The position numbers were made by a program, and so were the translations under genes. The notes under the pieces were generated by a model, which saw only the letters and a list, made by a program, of their open reading frames with translations, had not been told where the DNA came from and did not search any database. A stretch of 64,000 nt of DNA from CAG-390 sp003523225 (GTDB lineage: Bacteria; Bacillota; Clostridia; Oscillospirales; CAG-272), in contig CABPZE010000009.1 in assembly GCA_902461815.1 (NCBI GenBank), positions 7,765-71,764 of the forward strand. The letters run 5' to 3'. Shown piece by piece: positions 16,792 through 25,434 of the stretch (positions within the stretch are counted from its first letter, which is position 1; each line of letters starts with the position of its first letter).

Positions 16792-18105
16792 TCAACTCTT
16801 CTGAATTGATATGTAATTGAGCGGCTCGACACGCACACCGTTTTTTCGGAATTCAATGTGCAGATGATAGCCGGTCGTGATACCGGTAAGACCGACAAGT
16901 GCAATATTCTGCCCCTTTGTCACAATGTCTCCGGTCTTGCACAGCAGACGCGAGGCGTGACCGTAGATAGAAACGATACCGTTACCGTGATCTATCATCA
17001 CGCAGTTACCGTATCCCGATACCACACCCGCAAGTATCACCCTTCCGGTCTTTACCGCATAGATCGGTGTTCCGTTGGGCGCGGCAATATCCATACCGCC
17101 GTGAGTGTCCTTGTAGCCTATCTCAATGAGATTTCTGTCCTCATTAAACCATGAGGTTATGCGATTATACTTGCTCGGAAGCGGCCAGGTATATTCCTCG
17201 CTTGAGCTTTGCTTCTCCATTTCCTCCTGGAGGATCTTCTCAAGCTCCAGCCTGCGGCGTTCTTCCTCCTCAAGCTGCTGCTGACGCAGAGCTTCTTCAA
17301 TTTTACGCTGTCTTTCCTCTTCTTCCGCGATCAGCTTGCTTACAAGCGCGTCAAGCTCATCGTTTGCGGCGGAAAGACTTGCATCCAGCTTTTCGGCGCT
17401 TTCCTTATCCGCCTGTATCTGCGCCTCAAGCTCGGCAAGCAGCTTTTCGTTTTCGACGTCCCAGGCGTCAAGCTCCTCCTGCTTCACCTTCAGCTGCGAC
17501 TCGGATTCCTCAAGCTTTGCCCGGCTTTCGTCAAGCTCCGCCTTTTTGCTTTCAAGCTCGGCATTTGCCTCCTTGACACGCTGCATAAGCCGCTTGTTGT
17601 AGCCTATCATGCCGGCTACACGCTCGGCGCGGGCAAGCAGATCGCCAAGATTTTCAGCCCCCAGAAGTATAGCAATATAGCTTGACGAGCCTTCCTCATA
17701 AGTCATGCGAAGAAGTCCGCAAAAGTTTTCGTAGCTCTGCTCGTACTCCTTTTCAAGCCGCTCCGCTTCCCTTTCGCACTCCGCAAATTCCGCCTCAAGC
17801 GCCGCCATCTGCCCCTCAAGCACCGTCAGTTGCTCAATATAAAGATTGTGCATCTGATCGTAAAGCTCCTTGCGGGCAAGCGCATCGGCTTCCGACTGCT
17901 CCGCGCTTTTTATCTTGGCGGCAAGTGCATTTGACTCCTCCGTCATCTTCTCAAGCCTGCGGCGAAGCTCCTCCGTGTCGTCGGTCTTTACGTCATCGTA
18001 GGTCACAGCCGCTGGAACAGCGACAGGGGTCACTGCAATAACAGCAACCAGCGAAAGAATAAGCGCCAATAAACGGCATATTCTGTTTTTTACTGAGTTT
18101 TTCAT
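16792..18105 (-). CDS. Secreted coiled-coil M23 (LytM) peptidase, EnvC-like
   Basis: 437 residues. A signal peptide (residues 1-32) is followed by about 260 residues of Lys/Glu-rich coiled coil and a C-terminal LytM domain. Zinc ligands appear intact: HGGMDIA gives the first His and the Asp, and GYHLHIEF gives the HxH pair, so it may be catalytic, unlike enterobacterial EnvC whose LytM domain is degenerate. The coiled-coil plus LytM layout, directly downstream of ftsEX, is that of proteins controlled by FtsEX: EnvC in Proteobacteria, PcsB and CwlO functionally in Firmicutes. It probably cuts or activates cutting of septal peptidoglycan. Gaps of 35 and 28 bases to its neighbours indicate one operon. 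Confidence 0.93.
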   Translation of the reverse strand: MKNSVKNRICRLLALILSLVAVIAVTPVAVPAAVTYDDVKTDDTEELRRRLEKMTEESNALAAKIKSAEQSEADALARKELYDQMHNLYIEQLTVLEGQMAALEAEFAECEREAERLEKEYEQSYENFCGLLRMTYEEGSSSYIAILLGAENLGDLLARAERVAGMIGYNKRLMQRVKEANAELESKKAELDESRAKLEESESQLKVKQEELDAWDVENEKLLAELEAQIQADKESAEKLDASLSAANDELDALVSKLIAEEEERQRKIEEALRQQQLEEEERRRLELEKILQEEMEKQSSSEEYTWPLPSKYNRITSWFNEDRNLIEIGYKDTHGGMDIAAPNGTPIYAVKTGRVILAGVVSGYGNCVMIDHGNGIVSIYGHASRLLCKTGDIVTKGQNIALVGLTGITTGYHLHIEFRKNGVRVEPLNYISIQKS

Positions 18106-18140
18106 TTACAGCTCCGTACGGTTGGTAAAAGTCGGCGGAA

Positions 18141-19091
18141 TCACTTGTTCAGATTCCGTCTGAGCGACATAACGCTCGCCGCAATTCCAGTCAGAACTCC
18201 AATGGCAATATATCCGATGATCAAATAAGGTCTGAATTCGGAAACAGAAGTGAAAACGATCATCTGCAGCTTTACAGCGGCGCTGCCGACCGCGTAACGG
18301 TAAAGCGCCTCAGTTACAAAAAAGCCAATGACTGCCGAGATAAGCCCTATTATCACACCCTCGATCACGAACGGCGCGACAATAAAGGATTTTGTGCCGC
18401 CGATATAGCGCATTATGTCAATCTCCGCCCGGCGCGAATGTACCGCCAGCTTAACCGTGTTGAAGATCACAAACACACTGACAAGCAGCAGAAGAACAAA
18501 AAACCAAAGGAAAACAAAAGATATTCCGTTTTTGAAGCCTTCCGCCTCATTGGCAAGGTCAAGCCTGTTGTTTACCTTGGTCACACCCTCTATTGAGTGC
18601 AGCTCATATTCCAGCTCGCTTGCGGCATCGTTGTCAATATAAGTGACCACAAATGAATCCGGAAGCGGATTGTCGCCGTTTTCCTCAAGCATCTCAAAAA
18701 GCTCCGGATAATCCGAATACGTTTCCTTCATATCCTCAAGGGCATCCGCCTTTGAAATGAAATCCACGCTTTTTACATTATCAAGACCTTTTATCTGATT
18801 GTATATCCGGTTGATGTCCTCTCCGCCGAGGTCATAATCGGCAAATACCACCATTTCATTCAGCATCCGCAGCCGCAGCAGGTTGGAATTAAGATTCTGA
18901 AAGATCATGCCGAAGCAACCGAGCAGGATAAGACATGAGGTAAGTATCAGCACAGAGGCAATGCTCATTATGCGGTTGCGCCACATGCTTTGAAGCGCCA
19001 GCCAGATGAAGTAAAAGGGATTGTATCTGCCGTGCCTGCTCCTGCCGCCGCTTTTTCCGGATACCGGAACATTTTTTTCCCGCCCGTTCAT
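18141..19091 (-). CDS. ftsX: Cell-division ABC permease FtsX
   Basis: 316 residues. There is a basic cytoplasmic N-terminus (residues 1-35), TM1, an extracytoplasmic loop of about 120 residues, and three more TM helices near residues 195-310, the standard FtsX topology. The start ATGA overlaps the ftsE stop. With FtsE it forms an ABC-type mechanotransmitter that activates peptidoglycan hydrolases at the septum or side wall. The next gene encodes the likely hydrolase target. Confidence 0.95.
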   Translation of the reverse strand: MNGREKNVPVSGKSGGRSRHGRYNPFYFIWLALQSMWRNRIMSIASVLILTSCLILLGCFGMIFQNLNSNLLRLRMLNEMVVFADYDLGGEDINRIYNQIKGLDNVKSVDFISKADALEDMKETYSDYPELFEMLEENGDNPLPDSFVVTYIDNDAASELEYELHSIEGVTKVNNRLDLANEAEGFKNGISFVFLWFFVLLLLVSVFVIFNTVKLAVHSRRAEIDIMRYIGGTKSFIVAPFVIEGVIIGLISAVIGFFVTEALYRYAVGSAAVKLQMIVFTSVSEFRPYLIIGYIAIGVLTGIAASVMSLRRNLNK

Positions 19092-19774
19092 ATCTGCACC
19101 TCCGACGCGACCGGTGGGCGGTCGCCCGTCACATGACCGTGCGAAATGTTTATCACACGCTGACCGAGGGTGTCGACCAGCTCCTTCTCATGCGTCACAA
19201 CAAGCACCGTCTTGCCGAGCTTGCGGTTGATGCGCAGCAGCATCTGCATAATGTCAAGACTCATTTTGGGGTCAACATTCCCGGTAGGCTCGTCGGCGAC
19301 GATGATATCCGGATTATTGGCAATTGCTCTCGCCAGAGCTATGCGCTGCTGCTCACCTCCGGACAGCTCTCCCGGGCGGTGCCCCGCCTTTGCCTCCATA
19401 TTGACAATGCGCAGCAGCGCCGGAACGCGCTGCTTGATCTCTTTTCCCGGAGTACCGACCACTCTCATGGCAAATGCAACGTTTTCATACGCTGTTTTGT
19501 CCTGGAACAGCCGGAAATCCTGAAATACCATTCCGATCTTTCTCCGGTAAAAGGGTATCGCGCGCTCCGGCAGCTTTGTAATATCAATACCGTCAACAAG
19601 TATCTGCCCCGATGTAACCTTCTCCTGTCGGAGCAATACCTTTGTCACAGTGGTTTTTCCTGCACCGGAGTGACCGACAATAAAAACAAACTCCCCGTCG
19701 CGGACGGTGAAAGACACACCGTCAAGCGCTTTTATGTCGGCATATTCCTTGACTACATTTTTGAACTCGATCAT
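19088..19774 (-). CDS. ftsE: Cell-division ATP-binding protein FtsE
   Basis: 228 residues, normal length. ABC ATPase with Walker A GHSGAGKTT (about 34-42), Q-loop VFQDFRLF, signature LSGGEQQRIALARA, Walker B IIVADEPTGNVD and the switch His in VVTHEKEL. The FtsE-specific GNVDP wording and the overlap with ftsX make the assignment firm. It starts 37 bases after the PucR-type regulator, so transcription may come from that gene's promoter. Confidence 0.97.
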   Translation of the reverse strand: MIEFKNVVKEYADIKALDGVSFTVRDGEFVFIVGHSGAGKTTVTKVLLRQEKVTSGQILVDGIDITKLPERAIPFYRRKIGMVFQDFRLFQDKTAYENVAFAMRVVGTPGKEIKQRVPALLRIVNMEAKAGHRPGELSGGEQQRIALARAIANNPDIIVADEPTGNVDPKMSLDIMQMLLRINRKLGKTVLVVTHEKELVDTLGQRVINISHGHVTGDRPPVASEVQI

Positions 19775-19811
19775 TGAATTATATTCGCAGAAGACGTATT
19801 GTTTCCGTTTT

Positions 19812-20897
19812 TTAATACTTCGCGGGCTTGGAGTTGAGATACTGCTTGACCATCAGCGCCACCTTGAAGGTAATCGCGTGTTCAAACTGACGCAGATCAA
19901 GCCCCGTTACCTTGCGTATCTTTTCAAGTCGGTAAACAAGCGTGTTGCGGTGAACAAACAGCTTGCGCGAGGTCTCGGAAACATTGAGGTTATTATCAAA
20001 GAAGCACTGAATGGTCATCAGCGTCTCGCGGTCGAGCATCTCAAGGCTGCCCTTCTTGAAGACCTCCTGAAGGAACATCTCGCAAAGAGTAGTGGGAAGC
20101 TGATAGATAAGTCTGCCGATGCCGAGGTTATCGTAGCTTATGATATTCTTGTCCGACTCGAATACCCTGCCCACCTCGATAGCGATCTGCGCTTCCTTGT
20201 AGGCGCGTGCAAGATCCTTTATATTGTCAACGATAGTAGAGATACCGATCGAGACCTTGGAGAAGAATTCGGTGCTGAGAGTGTCGGCGATCTTGACCGC
20301 TATCTTCTCTATCTCTTTCATTTCGGTGTTGGGCTTAACCTCTTTGACAAGCACGATGTCACGCTCGCCAACGCTGATGATATAATCGCGCGGCTTGTCC
20401 GGGAACATATTCTGAAGCATCTCAAAGGGCATCATGTCGGTCTTGCCGCAGAATTTGATAAGCAGCACGACGCGATATTCCTCGGTGTTGAAGTGAAGCT
20501 CCTTGGACTTGATGTAAATATCGCTCGGCAGGATATTGTCAAGGATGATATTCTTGATAAAAGAGCCCTTGTCATATTTCTCGTCGTAAAGCTCCTTTAT
20601 GTTGGCAAGAGAGACCGACAGCATCTTGGTCAGCACCTCAGCCATTTTATCCTCGCCCTCAACGAAAACGGTGTATTCGGATTTCATATTATTGCCGATA
20701 GGACGGTAGGTATAGCCGCCCTTGCATATCATATCCGACGCGTAAAGCAAATTGTCGCGCAGACCGGGCATAAACTCTCCTATTCTCACAAGCTCCGAAC
20801 AGGCAATAATGTTATTGGATTCATCAATTACTCCTATTGTGCGGTCAACGGAATCTTTCATCTGATGAATTACACTTTGAAATAATCTGTTAGACAT
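19812..20897 (-). CDS. PucR/CdaR-type transcriptional regulator
   Basis: 361 residues. The middle part (about 150-275) resembles the CdaR GGDEF-like sensing domain and the C-terminus is a PucR helix-turn-helix: LNVSETSRKLFVHRNTLVYR followed by LEKIRKVTGLDLR. The N-terminal 140 residues look like a ligand-sensing domain related to the sugar-diacid regulator family. PucR-type proteins usually activate catabolic genes, but none lies nearby; the following genes are ftsEX, 37 bases on. It may be autoregulated or control distant genes. The effector is unknown. Confidence 0.85.
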   Translation of the reverse strand: MSNRLFQSVIHQMKDSVDRTIGVIDESNNIIACSELVRIGEFMPGLRDNLLYASDMICKGGYTYRPIGNNMKSEYTVFVEGEDKMAEVLTKMLSVSLANIKELYDEKYDKGSFIKNIILDNILPSDIYIKSKELHFNTEEYRVVLLIKFCGKTDMMPFEMLQNMFPDKPRDYIISVGERDIVLVKEVKPNTEMKEIEKIAVKIADTLSTEFFSKVSIGISTIVDNIKDLARAYKEAQIAIEVGRVFESDKNIISYDNLGIGRLIYQLPTTLCEMFLQEVFKKGSLEMLDRETLMTIQCFFDNNLNVSETSRKLFVHRNTLVYRLEKIRKVTGLDLRQFEHAITFKVALMVKQYLNSKPAKY

Positions 20898-20958
20898 ATC
20901 TTGTTTACGTTCCTCTCATCTGTTCAATTTGACGATTTGTTTGTATATTCTAACCTAT

Positions 20959-20987
20959 ATTTTATATCAGAATTTGTGATTTTTCAA
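20959..20987 (-). promoter_or_regulatory. Sigma-A promoter of the pucR-like/ftsEX block
   Basis: Minus strand TTGAAA (20982-20987), 17 bases, TAAAAT (20959-20964), about 60 bases before the regulator start. Good match to the vegetative consensus. It is the only promoter seen before the run of genes down to lysS. Confidence 0.6.
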
Positions 20988-21075
20988 TAGGTAAAAGTCG
21001 TTTTTTTCAAAAAACGCGAGATTTTTTTGTGAATACTATCCGAATCGGTTACATATTTTGCCCTCGGTTACTGTT

Positions 21076-21822
21076 TCATGCTTCAAATCCGAAATAAATA
21101 CACGCGAGCGCAAATTCCGCGGCGCTCTCGGTGCGCAGTATACGAGGTCCGAGACCGGCAGGCAAAAGCCCTGCGGCGCGCGCCACTGCCGCCTCCTCCG
21201 GAGTAAAACCGCCCTCCGGACCTATAACGACCGACAAAGCGCCGCCCTTCAGAATATCGTCATGATGCTTTGAAAGAAGCACGGGCAGCTTCTCCGTTCC
21301 GTTGCCCTCATAGCAGAAAAGCGCCGTTCCGCGAGATATCGCATCCTCAAGCATGGCGTTAAAATCAAGGCAGATTCCGACGTCCGGTATCCTTCCTCTG
21401 CCCGACTGCATTGCCGCTTCAAGAGCGATCCTGCGCCTCCGTTCGCGCCTGCGCCCCTCATCGTCGGGAACCGGACGAACCACGCAGTTACGGCTGAAAA
21501 ACGGAATTATCCTTGCCGCCCCGCATTCAACCGACTTCTGTATCACAGTGTCGAGCTTGTCGCCCTTGACGAGCGCCTGATATACCGTAATATCAAGCGG
21601 CGGCTCGGCGGCGCTGGGGCTTGACGATTCAATGCTCAGCGTAACAGTGTCCGAGGTAAACGACGATGTGCGGCAAAAATAATCGTTTCCCATGCCGTCG
21701 CAAATTACAAGCGTCTCTCCGCATCTCATTCTCAGCGACCGCGAAATGTGACGCGCGTCATCGCCTTTCAAAGTCACGCATCCGCCCGATATCGCATCAG
21801 GAGAAACAAAAAAGCGCGGCAT
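21076..21822 (-). CDS. rsmE: 16S rRNA m3U1498 methyltransferase RsmE
   Basis: 248 residues from ATG 21822, which has GGGAGGAG nine bases ahead; an ATG at 21846 is in frame but lacks a ribosome site. N-terminal PUA-like domain (MPRFFVSPDAISGG, DARHISRSLRMRCGE) and a C-terminal SPOUT methyltransferase knot with VVIGPEGGFTPEE and the closing GLGPRILRTESAAEFAL. It methylates U1498 of 16S rRNA using S-adenosylmethionine. The normal family length is about 245. It has its own promoter; prmA, its usual neighbour in Firmicutes, is elsewhere in this window. Confidence 0.95.
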   Translation of the reverse strand: MPRFFVSPDAISGGCVTLKGDDARHISRSLRMRCGETLVICDGMGNDYFCRTSSFTSDTVTLSIESSSPSAAEPPLDITVYQALVKGDKLDTVIQKSVECGAARIIPFFSRNCVVRPVPDDEGRRRERRRRIALEAAMQSGRGRIPDVGICLDFNAMLEDAISRGTALFCYEGNGTEKLPVLLSKHHDDILKGGALSVVIGPEGGFTPEEAAVARAAGLLPAGLGPRILRTESAAEFALACIYFGFEA

Positions 21823-21859
21823 CCTCAGACTCCTCCCCTTTTTCATATTAATTCATTAT

Positions 21860-21888
21860 ATTATACCTTTCGCGTCGCCTCTTGTCAA
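21860..21888 (-). promoter_or_regulatory. Consensus sigma-A promoter of rsmE
   Basis: Minus strand TTGACA (21883-21888), exactly 17 bases, TATAAT (21860-21865), about 38 bases from the rsmE ATG. Both boxes are perfect. Confidence 0.85.
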
Positions 21889-21998
21889 TTACCGTATGCA
21901 AAAACATACAATTGCTTTACAAATTCATTGAAATATGATATTATATTTATGCTACAATTGACTCACAGTGTGAATAATATAAAATGGAGGCACTCAAT

Positions 21999-22757
21999 AT
22001 GAAGAATCCGGACTCTTCCTTGGGTCATGACCCCAGAGATGAAAAGCTCCCGGCGGGCGAGATAGTGTTTGATAGTCCCACGCTGAAAAAAGCCGACAAC
22101 TTCTGGTTCTATAACAAGTGGAAGATAATAGTAGGCGCTTTCGTTGTGCTGGTTCTCGGCGTCTGCATATGGCAAAGCTGTTCAAAGGACGGCTGCGACA
22201 CCATGCTGATGTACGCAGGTCCGTATCAGGGCTTTACCGACAGCAAGATATATAACGGCACACGTGACGCACTGAACGTTGCCGTGCCGGAGGACTGCGA
22301 CGGCGACGGAGAAAGAAACTGCGAGATCGCGGCTCTTGCAATTTTTTCTGACGAACAGATAAAACAAATGAAAGAAGATGCCGCCGCGGAAAGCAGGTCG
22401 ATCATTGTGAATACCGAGCTGAACAACCAGGAGCTTCAGAAATTCGATCAGCTGATAATGGCAGGCGAATATTCGGTCTGCCTGCTTGACCCGACGCTTT
22501 ACGAGCGCGTGCGTTCCGCCGGAGGCTTCCGTAAGCTTTCGGAGGTACTTGGCTCGGTTCCCGAATGTGCAAACGACGATTATTCGATCCGCTTTGCCGA
22601 CACCGCTTTTGCGCAGTACTATGATGTATTCGACGACCTCCCGCCCGACACGCTGCTTTGTCTGCGCACCAAAAGCACCTATCTCAGCGCAGGCTCCGGA
22701 GGCAGGTATGAGGTTTCCGAACGCTTCTTCAAAAACATAGTTGAGTTCACACCGTAA
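21999..22757 (+). CDS. Single-pass membrane protein of unknown function
   Basis: 252 residues from ATG 21999, which has GGAGG eight bases upstream; the ATG at 21984 lies within that ribosome site. A cytoplasmic tail of about 40 residues precedes one TM helix (IIVGAFVVLVLGVCIW), then about 190 residues lie outside. The outer part has an acidic loop (DCDGDGERN), resembling a calcium-binding loop, and a sequence that recalls a periplasmic-binding-protein lobe (LIMAGEYSVCLLDPTLYERV). I do not recognise the family. It is convergent with nothing and is followed 55 bases later by a transporter gene, which may be co-transcribed. Confidence 0.75.
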   Translation: MKNPDSSLGHDPRDEKLPAGEIVFDSPTLKKADNFWFYNKWKIIVGAFVVLVLGVCIWQSCSKDGCDTMLMYAGPYQGFTDSKIYNGTRDALNVAVPEDCDGDGERNCEIAALAIFSDEQIKQMKEDAAAESRSIIVNTELNNQELQKFDQLIMAGEYSVCLLDPTLYERVRSAGGFRKLSEVLGSVPECANDDYSIRFADTAFAQYYDVFDDLPPDTLLCLRTKSTYLSAGSGGRYEVSERFFKNIVEFTP

Positions 22758-22812
22758 TTACTGCAAATAAATATCTGAAAGTTTTTCCCGAAAGGACACC
22801 CGGCATATCACC

Positions 22813-23751
22813 ATGAACAAAAAAATCCTCGCAAACATTTTTCTATTTCTCACAGCAATCATCTGGGGCTTTGCCTTTGTCGCTCAGGTACTGGGCAGCG
22901 ATGTGATAGACCCCTTCTCCTTCAATGCAATACGCTTCGGGCTCGGAGCGCTCTCTCTCGTCCCGGTAATTTTTCTGCTTGAAAAACGCCCGCGCAGCCC
23001 TCTCACCGCAGAACAGCGCAGCGACGATAACAAAAAGCTGAAAATGACTCTCATCGCCGCAGCGGTGTGCGGAACGATACTGTTTGTCGCTTCCACACTT
23101 CAGCAGGTCGGGGCGCAGATCACCAAATCCCCCGGTCGCTCCGGCTTTCTCACCGACCTGTACACCATTCTGACACCGCTGTTTGCGCTGATATTCTTCA
23201 AAAGAAAGATACAGCCCACCGTATTTGTCGGCGCGGGTCTTGCCTGCGTGGGGCTTTACCTGCTGTGCATAAAGCCGGAAGAAGGCTTCAGCTTCGGCTG
23301 GGGCGAGGCAGTAATCGTTATCGGCGCGATATTCTGGGCGTTTCATATTCTTGCCATAGACCGATTCGGAAATCAGATATACCCTCTCCGTTTTTCATGT
23401 CTGCAATTTGCGGTGGTATCCGCCGAAAGCGCAGTTTTCGCACTTATGTTTGAGCACACCACTCTCCAAATGGTATGGGAAGCCCGTTGGGCAATAATCT
23501 TCTGCGGCGTCTTTTCCGTCGGTATCGCTTATACGCTCCAGACCTACGGTCAGCGCCTGTCCGATCCCAGCTATGCCGCAATAATCTTCTCGCTTGAAGC
23601 CGTGTTCGGCGCGATAGGCGGAGTTATTTTCGGTCAGGATCATTTTTCAGCCGCCGGCATATTCGGATGCGTGCTTATCTTTGCCGGAATCGTGCTTGCA
23701 CAGCTCAACCTCAGCAAAAAGAGATCCCCCAAAGCCGCAGAAAATGCATAG
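22813..23751 (+). CDS. DMT-superfamily (EamA) transporter
   Basis: 312 residues with ten predicted TM helices and two EamA repeats: FLTAIIWGFAFVAQ opens the first and GEAVIVIGAIFWAFHI the second. It ends with a short basic tail. DMT proteins export amino acids or other small metabolites; the substrate cannot be told. A stem-loop terminator follows 7 bases after the stop, so azlC downstream is probably transcribed separately or by readthrough. Confidence 0.9.
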   Translation: MNKKILANIFLFLTAIIWGFAFVAQVLGSDVIDPFSFNAIRFGLGALSLVPVIFLLEKRPRSPLTAEQRSDDNKKLKMTLIAAAVCGTILFVASTLQQVGAQITKSPGRSGFLTDLYTILTPLFALIFFKRKIQPTVFVGAGLACVGLYLLCIKPEEGFSFGWGEAVIVIGAIFWAFHILAIDRFGNQIYPLRFSCLQFAVVSAESAVFALMFEHTTLQMVWEARWAIIFCGVFSVGIAYTLQTYGQRLSDPSYAAIIFSLEAVFGAIGGVIFGQDHFSAAGIFGCVLIFAGIVLAQLNLSKKRSPKAAENA

Positions 23752-23758
23752 AGACAAT

Positions 23759-23801
23759 GAAAATATCCTGCTATCTTCTTTCGGAAGAACAGGATATTTT
23801 C
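23759..23801 (+). terminator. Terminator after the DMT transporter gene
   Basis: GAAAATATCCTG pairs exactly with CAGGATATTTTC, enclosing an inner TCTTC/GGAAGA hairpin; the 3' arm itself ends in TTTT. Confidence 0.75.
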
Positions 23802-23847
23802 TGCAATTAAATATCTTTATCAGCCAACACCAAGGACGTTCCCGAAA

Positions 23848-24537
23848 ATGAAAAGAAAAGCATTCAAAGCCGCCCTGCCGTACACACTGCCGATATGCAT
23901 CGGTTTTATAGTCCTCGGAATGTCGTATGGCTTTCTTATGCGCAGCAAAGGGTTTCCTTTGATCTACCCGATGCTGATGAGCCTGTTTATATTTGCCGGC
24001 TCGATGGAATTTGTAACCGTAAACTTATTACTCTCCGACTTCAATCCTCTGCACGTCTTTTTTCTGACGCTTATGGTCAACGCCAGACACATATTTTACG
24101 GCATATCAATGCTTGATAAATATAAAAACTGCGGATGGAAAAAGCCATACCTGATCTTCGGTATGTGCGACGAAACATTTACCGTAAACTGCGCCGTCAC
24201 TCCTCCGGAGGACGTCGACAAAGGCTGGTTCATGTTTTTTGTAACCCTGTTGAATCAGATATACTGGGTAAGCGGGGCAACACTCGGAGCTTTGCTTGGT
24301 TACATAATTCATTTTGACGCGTCAGGAATTGAATTTGTTATGACAGCGTTGTTTGTGGTCATGTTCATAAATCAATGGGAAGAAACCAAAGAACACACGC
24401 CCGCGCTTATGGGTCTTGGCTGTTCCCTGCTTTGCCTTGTGATATTCGGGAGCAGTAATTTTATCATCCCGGCGATGATCCTGATCGTTTTATGTCTCTC
24501 CATTGGCAAAGGAAAGCTGGAGGCGGCAAAGAAATGA
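23848..24537 (+). CDS. azlC: AzlC-family branched-chain amino-acid exporter, large subunit
   Basis: 229 residues, with about six TM helices. Typical AzlC features are the opening ALPYTLPICIGFIVLGMSYG, the FAGSMEF stretch, MVNARHIFYGISML, and FGMCDETFTV. With AzlD it exports branched-chain amino acids or their analogues. Its stop overlaps the azlD start (ATGA). Confidence 0.95.
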   Translation: MKRKAFKAALPYTLPICIGFIVLGMSYGFLMRSKGFPLIYPMLMSLFIFAGSMEFVTVNLLLSDFNPLHVFFLTLMVNARHIFYGISMLDKYKNCGWKKPYLIFGMCDETFTVNCAVTPPEDVDKGWFMFFVTLLNQIYWVSGATLGALLGYIIHFDASGIEFVMTALFVVMFINQWEETKEHTPALMGLGCSLLCLVIFGSSNFIIPAMILIVLCLSIGKGKLEAAKK

Positions 24538-24860
24538 CCACAACACAGCGTATTATCACAATAGCAATCGTCGTTCTCGGAACGATGACGACAAGATTTC
24601 TCCCGTTTATTATTTTCCCGGAGGGCAAAACACCGCCGAAATTCATAAGCTATCTCGGCACGGTACTTCCTTATGCCGTGATAGGGCTTTTGGTGGTATA
24701 TTGCCTTAAGGACGCTTTTTTCGCTTCATATCACGGTCTGCCGGAACTGATATCCATCCTCTGCATCGTCGCACTTCACAAATGGAAGAAAAACACCCTG
24801 CTCAGCATCGGAGCGGGAACAGTTATATATATGATACTTACGCAGACCTGCTTCGGATAA
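24534..24860 (+). CDS. azlD: AzlD-family small export subunit
   Basis: 108 residues from the ATG overlapping the azlC stop. Three or four TM helices with the family's TRFLPFIIFP segment near the start and PYAVIGLLVVYCLKD in the middle. Works with AzlC. The start at 24492 in the same frame would overlap azlC by 46 bases and is unlikely. Confidence 0.93.
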   Translation: MTTTQRIITIAIVVLGTMTTRFLPFIIFPEGKTPPKFISYLGTVLPYAVIGLLVVYCLKDAFFASYHGLPELISILCIVALHKWKKNTLLSIGAGTVIYMILTQTCFG

Positions 24861-24905
24861 TATTCTCACACGTTTTATAATGCCCCTAACTAAACCTTTG
24901 GTTTA

Positions 24906-24934
24906 TTGACAGGCAGGAAATATTGTGCTATAAT
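24906..24934 (+). promoter_or_regulatory. Perfect consensus promoter of the structured RNA
   Basis: TTGACA (24906-24911), exactly 17 bases, TATAAT (24929-24934). The start should be near 24941, immediately before the first hairpin. Such a perfect promoter suggests abundant transcription. Confidence 0.85.
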
Positions 24935-24940
24935 CATGCT

Positions 24941-25201
24941 ATCGGCCGGCACGGGCGCCGGCTGAAATTTGGCAAAAAGGAGGCGATCGTTTTGATTTAC
25001 GGTAAAAATACCGGCTACGGATGCGGCATACACGGCTGCACCGGGGCAAACTCTCGCCCCGAGGTGGCCCGATAAAAAGCCGAAGATACTTTCAGGTTCT
25101 TCGAGCGTGTTGCGCATCCGTGACCCGGGAGCAATGCTCTGCAGGGTCATTAATAAGCAGAAGTGCTTCCCCCGCCCGCTGGGGGAAGCCTCATGCTTGC
25201 C
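24941..25201 (+). ncRNA. Highly structured RNA of unidentified class, leader of or separate from the XRE gene
   Basis: About 260 bases with dense complementarity. Stem A: GCCGGC 24945-24950 with 24957-24962. Stem B: CGGTA/TACCG 25000-25013. Long-range stem C: ACGGATGCG 25017-25025 with CGCATCCGT 25113-25121, nine exact pairs. Inside it, stem D: CACCGGGGC with GCCCC-ga-GGTG (25039-25066), and stem E: CGAAGA/TCTTCG (25081-25103). After it, stem F: TGACCC/GGGTCA (25121-25148) around GAGC/GCTC. Stem G: GCTTCCCCC/GGGGGAAGC 25164-25188. A possible closing pair TGGCAA (24970-24975) with TTGCCA (25196-25201) would enclose B-G. I cannot assign a family; large clostridial RNAs such as the raiA motif are worth testing. 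A possible 27-codon peptide from TTG 24992 overlaps it. Confidence 0.65.
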
Positions 25202-25217
25202 AGATAAGGAGGCGCAA

Positions 25218-25430
25218 ATGCAATTCACTACAGAATTCGGCGACAGACTGGCGGTCTACCGCCGCCGCACCGGGATGACGCAGGACGCCCTTGCCTCACG
25301 GCTTGGTGTTTCGGCTCAGGCGGTCTCAAAATGGGAACGCGCTGTCTGCTGTCCGGACATTTCACTTCTGCCCGCACTCGCGGACACTTTCGGCATCAGT
25401 ATCGACCTCCTGTTCGGCAGGTCAGCCTGA
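25218..25430 (+). CDS. Small XRE-family helix-turn-helix regulator
   Basis: 70 residues from ATG 25218, with AAGGAGGCGCAA directly ahead. It is almost entirely one Cro/C1-type HTH: RLAVYRRRTGMTQDALASRL, then VSAQAVSKWERAVCCPDISL and PALADTFGISIDLLF. No effector domain. It starts 17 bases after the structured RNA, so the RNA may be its leader, or the gene may ride on readthrough. A strong terminator follows 5 bases after the stop. Targets unknown; the RNA's own promoter is an obvious candidate. Confidence 0.9.
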   Translation: MQFTTEFGDRLAVYRRRTGMTQDALASRLGVSAQAVSKWERAVCCPDISLLPALADTFGISIDLLFGRSA

Positions 25431-25434
25431 TGCC

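Noticed and set aside
16858..18041. Several overlapping plus-strand frames rich in Pro, Ala, Ser opposite the LytM coiled-coil gene
   Set aside because: They mirror repetitive Glu/Leu/Lys codons of the coiled coil; no independent support.
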